A stretch of 64,000 nt of DNA from Molothrus aeneus. Lineage: Eukaryota; Chordata; Aves; Passeriformes; Icteridae. Under the pieces are notes generated by a model that did no database searches, was not told the DNA's origin, and saw only the letters and a program-made list of their open reading frames with translations. Made by a program: the position numbers and the translations under genes. Every line of letters starts with the position of its first letter. The stretch's first letter is position 1. The stretch is taken from NCBI RefSeq assembly GCF_037042795.1, contig NC_089655.1:13658001-13722000 (forward strand). Reading direction: 5' to 3'. Of this stretch, positions 12,651 through 22,310 are shown one piece after another.

Positions 12651-15024
12651 CATGTTGTGGTTTCTGCAGTGTTGAATATACGGTGCCAACAGGGAATTTA
12701 AAAGTGGTGCTAAATGGTTTGGAAGACCTTTTCCTAGAACTAGGTTGTTGAAGTTATTGCTCCTCCTAAATAGTATGCATATGGGTGTACTATCTTCCAG
12801 TCCAGCTGTCAACTCTTTTCCTGATTTCTGTTGTTGTTGTTTGTTTTTGAGGAGTGGAGCAGGGGGAAAGGGGGAAGTGGTTTTCTTAGCATTCATTCAA
12901 CAGAGCAATGTTCTTTATTCTGGCTTCGTAAGGTCATAAACATTGAACAACATTGGTGGCTTTTAAAGGGTCTGCAAACATTGGATACATTAATTAGTCA
13001 TGAACCTGAGTCAGCTGGCTAATTTCTGCCGATGTTGATTTTACAAAATCTTTGTAGCATGGAATAACTGATGAAGAATAATTCTTAGCTGCGTAAGTAG
13101 TATTCAAATCTAAACAAAAATAATATTTTAGTTGAAAAATATTGTGAAGCTATGCATCTTGGACCTGGGAGCTGTGACTTATCCTTAAACGCATAAGCTT
13201 CTGCTTTCCATTTTACTGACCATTTTAGATTTGCTGTTTCATGAGAACTGAAAGAAAATATTTGTGTCTTTCCCTTTTATATGCTTTTGCTTAATACTTT
13301 CCTAGACTGATAATTTCTCTTGGCTTGTTTGGTTTCTGAAGCTACTTTTTCAGTCTTATTCTAGTTTATTAGACTTACCTAGAAAGTGAGGAGGAAAACA
13401 GCTCTTTAAGGCGGGCTTGTCTTCAGAGAACATTTTAGGGAACTGTTACTAAAACAGAAATGGCCAAGTGTCTCCACTTAACTGAGTGACTAATGGCTCA
13501 TGAGCAAGTAAACTTGAATGTTTTGCAAATGGGAGCTTGTTTCCTCCAGGTCTGTGTTCAGGGTTGGTAAATGTTCCTGAGGTTGCATGCTTGAGCTCTG
13601 ACGCTTAGTCAAGAATAATAAATCAGCTTTTCTGAGAATCCATCTTGTTATTGCAAGTTCAGCCACAAAATAAGCTTTTGCATTTTCTGCAATTATTGGG
13701 ATTTATGCCTTCCTGCCCAAGAGCTGAATTTGACCACCTATAATTTTTCTCATTTTGAGCAGTTTAGTTTTTCTGGTTTTCAGAAATGCAGCAAACTAGA
13801 TCTGCACTAGTGTATTCAGTTTCTGTTTTGAAGTAAGATGAAATTCATTTTGTAGTGAAAAAAAATCTTTTTCAGTGTTCATCTTGGAAATCTAAATTCA
13901 GGTGAACAGACCAAGTTAGTGAGCTCCACTAGATACTGGGTAGACATTTTCTTCCTGCTGTATATTTTGGCCTTATGTTGAGGAGTTTGATTTATTATTA
14001 AATTATTTGTGTATGCAGACTTCAATCTGTACGTATTTTATTTTGATGTATTAGGATTTGTAAATATTACTGATTTTTAAATATTATTTATGCACATACT
14101 TAAAGGACTGGTCTATCCAGAAAAGCAGTTGCTAAATAATAAATGTTACTTTTTAGAAATAAATTACAAGATCATGAAATTGTATATCCCTCAGGGTTAT
14201 TTTTAAAGTTTTTTTCCTTCCTTTCCCTTCAGATTCAATTAGCAGTAACTCTAGTTTCATGTACTATAGAAATAAATCTACTGTAAAAAGAAAATGCTGC
14301 AAATAATGCTTGAATAGAAGCGGCTGAAAAAACCCACAGAACTGACTGTCCATATTCATCCTAACTTTAAATTGGAAACTCTTACTGTTGCACTTTTTAA
14401 AAAGTTGTTGGATTTTTAATTCTATTTATTTTTTTCTTTCTTCATGAAGGTTGTGCTGAACAGTCATCCCAAATTGGGTAAATAATCCTGTACTGTATAT
14501 GTGTATATGCAGTATAATACTAAGCAGATGTGGAGTCCTTTTTATGCTGCAAATTTGTAATGCTTATGTTGGTCATCACAAAATGAGAGAGCTCAAGTCC
14601 TGTTGGATTTCTCCCATGAAACTCTGAATTGTAAACTTAGGGTTTTGTATGTCTAAGGGAAAGCTGTGGGTTTTTGACAATTTTTAGAGTCTTGAATATG
14701 TTGATTTTATATACAGTAAAGCTTCAGGTTTTTAAAACTATTTTCAACAAACTGCAGGTTGTTTAATAATTATGTGAACCAGAAACTACTTAGTTTGTCA
14801 TTAATTCCTCGAGCCTAACACAGATTAAAATGTTCATCATTACAGCACTCTCTAGAAGCTCAGCTTCCTTTTATTTTTAAATCTGAAATGATACTACATC
14901 TTTGTATTTAAAATATGTATTGCTGCTCTAGAATGGTACCCTGTTGTCGAGGCATACATAAATAACTGTACAATAGAATTGTAAATAGACTTGTAAATCA
15001 TTTTTGTGACTGAAGCTCTTTGAA

Positions 15025-15030
15025 AATAAA
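15025..15030 (+). terminator. ATP13A3: Candidate distal ATP13A3 polyadenylation signal
   Basis: AATAAA in GAAAATAAAATTAAAATG. The preceding sequence (TGTAAATAGACTTGTAAATC) resembles the end of the mammalian ATP13A3 3' UTR as I remember it. The cleavage site would be about 15-25 bases further on. Confidence 0.6.
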
Positions 15031-18000
15031 ATTAAAATGAATGGATATTTTAACTCTTCTCATTAGTTTCATGAAATTGTTTTAATTATTCTGTATAGAA
15101 CTAGGTGGAAAGCTTGTTGAAGAACACAGGCTTACTCCCTCTGATGTCATGGATATGTTGTTCAGTGCCTCTGATTCTGCAGATGGGGTGGGAGGGGTGC
15201 CTGCTGTGTTAGTGTTCTGCAGGGGATCACACTGACTGCAGCTTTTCCTGGTGGCTTAGGAGAGCCATTCTAATGCCTTGTACATGTGATAGCAGCTTGT
15301 TTCCACCTTTGGTTATTCAGATGTTCCTTCTGTTTGGACATGTGGGAGGCATGCTCTGAGCTGTCACCATTGTCACAGTCATCTTCAGCAAAATCATGTG
15401 GAAATGAAGACATCTTTTCTGTTTTGTGCCTCACCTTCCATTGAAACAGTCATTGGCAGAGCACATTCTTTTAAACTTGAAGACAAGATACTTAAGAAAC
15501 CTTTTTACTTAATAAGAAAAACTTAATCTTTCAATTTCAAGCTTCTATTTTTACAACTTAGCTTTTCTCTTTCAGAATCTTACAGGTTTTAGGTTTTGTT
15601 GGCTTGCCACACCGGAAGACTTTGAGGAAAAACAGAAACTAAGTGTTTCAACCTTGGAATGTTTAGCCAAAGCGTTAAGTAAAAAGCCCCTTCATTCCTT
15701 GCTGAAATTGCTTTGACTCCAATCCTGCAAGAAATTAAAAGTCAGAGCAGCTTTGTGAAGGTAGGAGCACCTGGTTTAAAGTGGATGTGTTCACTCCTTC
15801 AAAACCTATTTAGAAGACTGGTGACAAATTTGAAATTTCTGATCACATCTCACATTGAAATGTAGATTTCTGACTTCACTCTGATGTGCTTTGGGTTGGC
15901 TGAAGCACATACCCCAATATCACTGCCAAAGAAGCTACAAGTGGGTTTTCTGCTGTTGGGTGTGTGACTTAAAACTTTCTCCTGTTATGTGAGTGGTTTC
16001 AAGCCCTACTTTTGGAGTTACATACAACCTGTGGAAGTTGGTTGCTTGAATTATAAGCAAAAATCTGCTCTGAAGCTTCAAATATTGTTTGGCCTTTGGC
16101 CTGTCTCAGTAACTGGACAAATACGGGTGAAAGTGTTATCTAGAGGATGCCTTTTGCTGTTTTACTTCCCATTTAAAGTGCAGTGTCATGGTGAAGCCTG
16201 ATTGCCTGCTCTGCTCCTAGTAAGTTCCTTTAAAAGCAGATAAGTTTCTAAGGTACAGCTCAAAATTTCTTTGTCATGCTTGTATGAGTATAGGAACTTG
16301 CAAGACAGTGAAAGAGGTAAGCACAACTGTAAGCAATACATGTGCTCAGTGTTCTGTAAGTTCAAAACTGATTTGAGACTTCTGATATAGTAACAATATT
16401 AATGTATTGCCTCTGGTATCCTTTTGTAGTCTTGAGAAATATTGGGGTGGTGGGGAAGGGGGGCTGAAAGGGAAAGAAGCTGTAGACCAGACTTTGGTAA
16501 GTGACCAGCCAGGCTGGTGCCTTTTCTGGAATGCCAGGTGTCTCATGTGAGGGTTTGAGAGAATTTTAAGGCATGGGAATGTCTAATTATCTTTATTGTG
16601 GGTATTACTGTATTCTGTACTGTTAAAATCTTTAAAATTTTTTTTAAATAGTGTTAGCAGCTCTAGTTGTTTGAGACCCATAGGCTTTTCCAGTTCTTGT
16701 GACAGCACTTACAGCCTTCATATCTTGCAAAGAATTTCTACCATTTTGCTGTTTGTCAAAACTAGTGCTTTCTAGCATTTCTGAGCATCTGCTTGTCTTC
16801 TTGTATGCTCTCTTATCTTTTGCTATAAGACCAGGAAAAGAGTCATCATGAACCTACAGCCTAGTGTTAGTCTGTTTCTGATTTTACAGAGTAGCCTGTA
16901 GTCATACCTTCCAAGGTACCTGCATTTACAGTTTTTAGCATAACAAACTGGGGGTTTTTCCATCCATTTGGTTCAAGTCAGGGCTCGAAACAGAAATTTC
17001 TTATTGTGTTTCTGGATGGAGGGTTCTGCTCATGGAGATATATAGGATCAGGGATGGGCTGAGTTACAAATTCATTGAGGTAAAAGAATCACTGGCTTAT
17101 GACAAAGTTTTGGGGTAGGGAGGATTACTAGGAGGGTGAGATTCTGTGAAAGATTCTTGTTTGACATGTAAAAGACCTTTGGAAGAGTGGAATCTCGTGC
17201 TATTTTGTGGTGATGCCTATGTCTCATTCAATGAGTTGTGAAAAGCCCAATGAGATCTTGTTTTGTGGCACCATGTTGCTGGTTGTTGATAGCCCTAAAT
17301 GCCACATCCTTCCCTTCCTGAGGGAGAGTTAGACATTTTACCAGACTTCAGTGCTCTGAAGCTGAATAAAATTTAAATTTTTTAAAGCACTCCCTTTTGC
17401 TCTTCTGGCTTTTTTTTTTAATGCAGTAGCTGGTTTGGACATGCAGCTGTTTTGGATCTGTTGTGGTATGTTCTTGTCAGCAGTTCAGGTGCCTCAGAAG
17501 CTCTGCTGTCCTTCCTGATTTCTCTTTCAGTGAAGGGGGTTGTACCCAGCAGTCTGTCAGTGGGATTGGTATGGGAGGGCTTCATCTTCACCCCTGAAAA
17601 AGAAGCATGTGGGGATGGAGCCTTCCTCTCCCCCATGTTCCTGGTGCAGAGGGCTGACATTGTGTCAGCTATCCCAGTTACATCTGTGGAAGTTTTGTAG
17701 CTATTCCAGTGGTCCCAGCTGCTGCTTATTCTGCTGCTCAGCCAGGTGCTTGACATCCAGGTTTCTGATACACTTGGACTTGTTGATTTCATTGAGGAAG
17801 TATTTCTGTGGGTTTCTGTTTGACTTGCTCTTTTAAATATTACCATTTATACCTACAATGATTGCTTTCCTGTTTGGAAATGTATGCAACTTTCCAGCTT
17901 TGTGGTGTGTTTCATGCAGATGTACCTTCATTGCTACAACTTCCCATCTAATTTCATGCACTTCTTTCCTCTCATTTTACTGTACTTCTAGTTCCACTGC

Positions 18001-18378
18001 TGATAGCTTGGTATTGTGTTAAGCTGTTGAAATGAGGCTTGGTGGTTATCAGAGGCTCACTACTGTCCTGTGCCATATGGGGTCTTCTGTGTTATTTCAG
18101 GCTGTGTCAAAAATAGCCTGTTCCTTCTTGTGTGTTCCTGGGCTGTTCCAAGAAGCCATCACTTGAAAATGCTGAGACAGGATTTAACTGGACAGTGCTG
18201 TTTTGCTTTTCACCACTTAAAGTACAGGACAACCTTTTTACCTCCATTGTCTATTTTTGCAGGCTAAACTTTATTTTTTAACCTCAGATAACTTACAATG
18301 AAAAACATAGTGAGTGCAGGACCTTTTGATAATTTTTGAAAATATTTTTGGCATGTAATTTAGTATAATACACTTAAC

Positions 18379-18467
18379 CTTGTCTAGTGGAAGATGTCCC
18401 TGTCAGATGGAAAGAGATGATCCTTAAGGTCCCTTCCAACCCAAACCCTTCTGTAATTCTGTAATGC
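18379..18467 (+). mobile_element. CR1 LINE 3'-end fragment
   Basis: The stretch GATCCTTAAGGTCCCTTCCA followed by ACCCAAACCCTTCTGTAATTC, ending in a repeated TTCTGTAAT, is the CR1 3' terminus in sense orientation. Confidence 0.85.
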
Positions 18468-18514
18468 TTTTCTGTTCAAGTAAATATATGTCTTTTGACT
18501 AGTTAAGTGTTTCA

Positions 18515-18560
18515 TCATGATTTTTGTATACTTTTATTCATGATTTTTGTATACTTTTAT
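18515..18560 (+). repeat. Perfect 23-bp tandem duplication
   Basis: The unit at 18515-18537 (starts TCATGATTTTTGTATAC) is repeated without change at 18538-18560, about 250 bases before the GP5 splice acceptor. Confidence 0.95.
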
Positions 18561-18811
18561 TATAGTTAATTGGTACAAATATAAACAAGGAGTACTTGAG
18601 TTACAAAAATTAATTTACCTGTACTTCTCAGTGTAAGCTGAGCACTTCAGAAATATTGGCAGTCAACAATAATAGAGATTTTGAAGTTTGTTTTCAAGGC
18701 AAGGGAAATTTTGCACACATATGCAGGTTTATGATATAATCACACATCTTTGTGAGCTGCTAAGTTAGCTATGATCAAATCCTGATTCTCTCTTATCTCT
18801 TGTAACAGCTA

Positions 18812-18859
18812 ATGTTTCTGGAACTTCAACAAGGATGTTGGTGTTTCGTTTGTCAGTGA
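18812..18859 (+). other. Short upstream ORF overlapping the GP5 start
   Basis: ATG at 18812, 16 codons including TGA at 18857-18859, out of frame with GP5. Its stop overlaps the ATG of GP5 Met9 (18859-18861) as TGATG, an arrangement that allows termination-reinitiation. It counts as a uORF only if the mRNA begins its last exon at 18809. Confidence 0.4.
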
Positions 18860-20742
18860 TGATCAAGCTTTTCTTCCAGTTGGATGCATCTGTTTGTCCT
18901 GAGAAGTGTGACTGCTCTTCAAAAAATGCAATTTATTGCTCTGGTCCCCACATAAAAGACCTGGAATTGTTAAATCTGCCTTGCAACATGACAGAAATTC
19001 ACATAACAAACGCTAACATATCATACTTGCAGGATGTTTTTGCTAGGATGGAGGAACTGCAGCATCTCATCCTGTCTTCAAACAACATTGCTCTGGTTTC
19101 ACCAATGGCTTTTAAAGGCTTGGGAAAGCTAAAAGTCCTCAAACTGCTGGATAATAAGCTGGTTGAACTTCCCCCAGAGGTATTTGATGACATGGTGCAG
19201 CTTCAGCAATTGATCATTGAAAGTAACAGGTTGAAATCTATTGAGGAAAATCTGTTTGATAAACTGGCTGGTTTGCAGGAGCTTTACTTGAACAAAAACC
19301 AACTAACAGCACTTCCCAGTGGTGTGATGAAGAAACTCACCAAACTCAGAGTACTGAACTTGTCAAGAAATTACTTAGCAGCACTGCCTAGAAATATATT
19401 TAGTGCATTAGCCAGGCTTGAGAGGCTGATGCTGTATATTAATAGGCTGTCTTCAATAGAGTCTGGGATGTTTGATAGCCTGAAGGAGCTGCAGGAGCTT
19501 TTCCTGCATTCCAATAATATCCATTCCATTGCCCCTGATGCATTTCACTGTCTTCCTAAACTAAGAACACTGACGCTTTCCAGGAACAGGCTTCAGGTTT
19601 TGCCTTCTGGGCTTTTTTTGCGCTTGCACGACCTGTCTAAACTGACCTTGTACAGGAACCCACTGAAGGCTCTTCCAGAGGTACTGTTTGGAGAGATGAG
19701 GCACCTTGGTAGCCTATGGCTGTATCATACAAAGCTCTCAACAATACCAGATTTTGTGTTCAGTAACTTGACAAATTTAGAGCTTCTTGTGCTGAGTTTT
19801 AACCCAGAGCTTACGGTTCTTCCTAGGAATGTGTTCAGTGGCCTGAATGAACTGCGGAGCCTTTCTCTCCATACAAGTAATATTTCCAGTTTGCCAGAGG
19901 GAATCTTTCTGAGCCTTCAGAAACTGCAGAACATTTCCCTCTTTAATACAAGGCTTGAGGTTCTTCCTAGAAACCTCTTTCACAATCTCAAGCACCTCCA
20001 GAAAGTTTATCTGAATAGTACTAACCTGCCGTCTCTTCCTGCAGACTTCTTTACCGCTTTACCTGAGCTGGAAGAAGTTGTCCTTGACAACAACCCTTGG
20101 AAATGTGATTGCCAAATTCTTGGTTTCCGAGAATGGCTGCAAAAGAGCACAGCAATAGTTAAAAATGTGCCATCTCTGATGTGCCACAGCCCAATGGCAC
20201 TGCAGAATATTTCTCTTGTGTCTCTAAGCATCGATGACCTGGAGTGCCTGCCAACCACAGCTATGACCTATCAGACGTTCAGCTCAACTTTGACATCTCC
20301 TGTGACGGAGCACTTCACATCATCTCAGGAGACAGTGCTGTCTGACGTGGAAATCACCAGCATACCCACATCAATTCCTCCTGCAGCTCCAGGTTTTACC
20401 TACTCCCATGTTGAAGATGTTGGACAACCTGGGCTACATTTCTCAGATGTTCCAGTCCAAACTTCTCCCAGCATCATAGCACGAACCAGCAGTGTTAGAG
20501 GGACAGATTTAACTACTCTTGTCTGGTGGGATGAGTTTCCAGCCCACAGCAGTGCTAAACCCTATTTTAATACCAGAGTTACTTATTGCCAGCTATTCTT
20601 GTGTGTTCACAGTTTGATTTTAACACTCCAGACTGTAGTTATTGTGCTCAGTCTGTATGTGGTGGGCAACACCAGGCAACTCTTCCTCTCTGGAAATATT
20701 CCTGCTCAGCCTGTAGTTCTGAGAAGAATATTAAGAAGATAG
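18835..20742 (+). CDS. GP5: GP5, platelet/thrombocyte glycoprotein V
   Basis: The 635-residue type I membrane protein is encoded in one exon behind a splice acceptor at 18807-18808. In order: signal peptide (residues 1-19), LRRNT cysteine cap (21-35, CPEKCDC), about 14 leucine-rich repeats (roughly 50-415), LRRCT cap starting NPWKCDC (about 418-475), a Ser/Thr-rich stalk of about 110 residues, one membrane helix (about 586-611) and a short basic tail ending RRILRR. GP5 is chosen by line-up with the human protein in the middle repeats (SIAPDAF, TLSRNRLQVLPSGLF, LYRNPLKALPEVLFGEM) and by synteny. In mammals GPV joins the GPIb-IX-V complex, the von Willebrand factor receptor, and is cleaved by thrombin. 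The chain is longer than the human form (560) mainly through the stalk, which has no Pro-Arg site. Codon third positions are AT-rich, unlike LRRC15 and CPN2. Start could be Met1 or Met9 (18859). Confidence 0.93.
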   Translation: MLVFRLSVMIKLFFQLDASVCPEKCDCSSKNAIYCSGPHIKDLELLNLPCNMTEIHITNANISYLQDVFARMEELQHLILSSNNIALVSPMAFKGLGKLKVLKLLDNKLVELPPEVFDDMVQLQQLIIESNRLKSIEENLFDKLAGLQELYLNKNQLTALPSGVMKKLTKLRVLNLSRNYLAALPRNIFSALARLERLMLYINRLSSIESGMFDSLKELQELFLHSNNIHSIAPDAFHCLPKLRTLTLSRNRLQVLPSGLFLRLHDLSKLTLYRNPLKALPEVLFGEMRHLGSLWLYHTKLSTIPDFVFSNLTNLELLVLSFNPELTVLPRNVFSGLNELRSLSLHTSNISSLPEGIFLSLQKLQNISLFNTRLEVLPRNLFHNLKHLQKVYLNSTNLPSLPADFFTALPELEEVVLDNNPWKCDCQILGFREWLQKSTAIVKNVPSLMCHSPMALQNISLVSLSIDDLECLPTTAMTYQTFSSTLTSPVTEHFTSSQETVLSDVEITSIPTSIPPAAPGFTYSHVEDVGQPGLHFSDVPVQTSPSIIARTSSVRGTDLTTLVWWDEFPAHSSAKPYFNTRVTYCQLFLCVHSLILTLQTVVIVLSLYVVGNTRQLFLSGNIPAQPVVLRRILRR

Positions 20743-22310
20743 AGAAATCTAGCCCAAGAAAGAACTGGAAGTGTTGCTTTGGATGCTTTTGGAACATTTG
20801 AGCAGTTAATACTCGATTAAGATATGGATTACAGGTCTTCATAGCAAAGACCATAAGGACCTTGTCTCTATAACATAATGGAAATTAGTTTTATGCACCT
20901 TGCAGCATTTGCCAAGATTATTACATTATTTGGCTGTAATCACTGTAAATTGCTACAGCACTCAGTGCATGAACCCAGAGGGCAAGATGGAAGTACTGTG
21001 GTCACCTCCACACATGTGCTGTGGGTTTCCTGCCTTGGAGTGCTGCCCTGTCCTCTGCCAGAGGCTGCTGCCTGCTGAGTGTTCACTGCTCAGATGGAGT
21101 GCCATCAATGGAGGAACTCTTACATAGGAACATGGCTTCAGCTGTGCTTTAGAGATCGCCCAAAGAACTCCATTAATATTATTTCCTCTACTGCCTGCAG
21201 TCTTTTCTCTCCTTACTGAGAAAAAAAATGGTGGTTTTGGGAGGAGATGCTGGGAAGGACCTTTAAACAATGGGGATGTGTGCAGAATGGTGTGGTGCAA
21301 GTGTCTTAACTTCTGCTTTCTGTCCTCAGCCCCTTTCCAGGATGTGGCATGAGGAAGGGGTACCAATTAAAGCTAACAGCAGGGGAAGATGCTGAGCTAG
21401 GAAGTATAATCATGATGTATTTTATTGTTTGATCGGAGGTTTTCTGAAAACTTTGTAAAGTTCCTACAACTCTGAATTCTAAGTAAACACTTTCATCCTT
21501 AAACTTTGGCCAGTGGTCTGAAAAAACAAGGTGTTCCTGGCTGCATGATGCAGGGAATCTTGAAACCAGAGTACCAGGAGGATGCCCAGGACTGAGGAGG
21601 GGCTCCACAGGCACGAATTGGTTTGAGAGCTGATCTTGACTGAGCTGGGAGAGAAAAAAATGGTCTCTCCTAGGCTTGGCTAGCAGAACAGCAGCATGCA
21701 GCTGAGGGGCAGGGAGCCTGCCTGAATTGAGGGCCACAAAGTGTCACCTCCATTTTGAAGTTGGCTGGGGAACATACACAACTTCAACTTGGAGTGTCCA
21801 GTCACATTTTCAGTCTCACTATTTTTTACCTTATTACATCCTGCTATTCCCTGACTTCTGTCCTTTCACGTGTTGATATACAAAGGCAACTACTAGGCAA
21901 TAGTGTGGGTTTTGGGTCTTTATACTAACATTTTATTAATATTTTGAATTGTATGAATATTTTAGTTCATAGGTAGACTGGTGGCTGTCAGACTGCCTGT
22001 GCTTTAGTAGCTCTTGGATTTAACTATCAGCTTTTATCTACATTAGGGGACTTAGTTTGCTCTTAAAAGCTCTGATGTGCTTAAAAACCTCTGGGTGTGA
22101 ATCTCTGGCTTCTTGGGCCAGAGAGCCTCTACTCTAGGAGTCATTTTGTAACCTTAGTGATTTTCTCAATATTAGGGACTTTCCTGGATGGCCTTTAAAT
22201 GCATAACAGACTTGAGGTGAAGAAAACTTGCATTTCCTGCAGGTTGGTTATGGTTGGTTCCCTGCTTTGTGTTACTCTAGGCAGCGAGAATAAACTGTGA
22301 CTTCTTTGTT
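20743..22310 (+). other. GP5: Probable GP5 3' UTR
   Basis: Non-coding sequence after the GP5 stop. Candidate polyadenylation hexamers are ATTAAA at 21366-21371 and AATAAA at 22289-22294, the latter followed by a T/G-rich stretch. The open frames across it have no family resemblance. Confidence 0.45.
22289..22294 (+). terminator. GP5: Candidate GP5 polyadenylation signal
   Basis: AATAAA in GCGAGAATAAACTGTGAC, followed by CTTCTTTGTTTCAGGGTGCTC, a U/GU-rich downstream region. Confidence 0.45.

Larger units (their letters stand above)
10688..15050 (+). other. ATP13A3: ATP13A3 3' UTR
   Basis: This AT-rich region of about 4.4 kb after the stop has no splice or coding signal. The distal end is proposed from AATAAA at 15025-15030. 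Earlier AATAAA hexamers at 13617, 14138 and 14158 could give shorter forms. It contains many ATTTA motifs, two Pumilio-type TGTAAATA sites (14059-14066 and 14980-14987) and a CR1 fragment at 12584-12650. A UTR this long is inferred, not shown by transcripts. Confidence 0.65.
15051..18808 (+). other. Intergenic region, GP5 promoter/exon 1 and intron (not resolved)
   Basis: This AT-rich region lies between the ATP13A3 end and the GP5 coding exon. A GP5 non-coding first exon and promoter should lie here, because a splice acceptor is visible at 18807-18808. Donor-like GTAAGT/GTAAGC sites at about 16314 and 16496 are candidates, but nothing allows a choice. It also holds a CR1 fragment (18379-18467) and a perfect tandem duplication (18515-18560). 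Confidence 0.5.
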
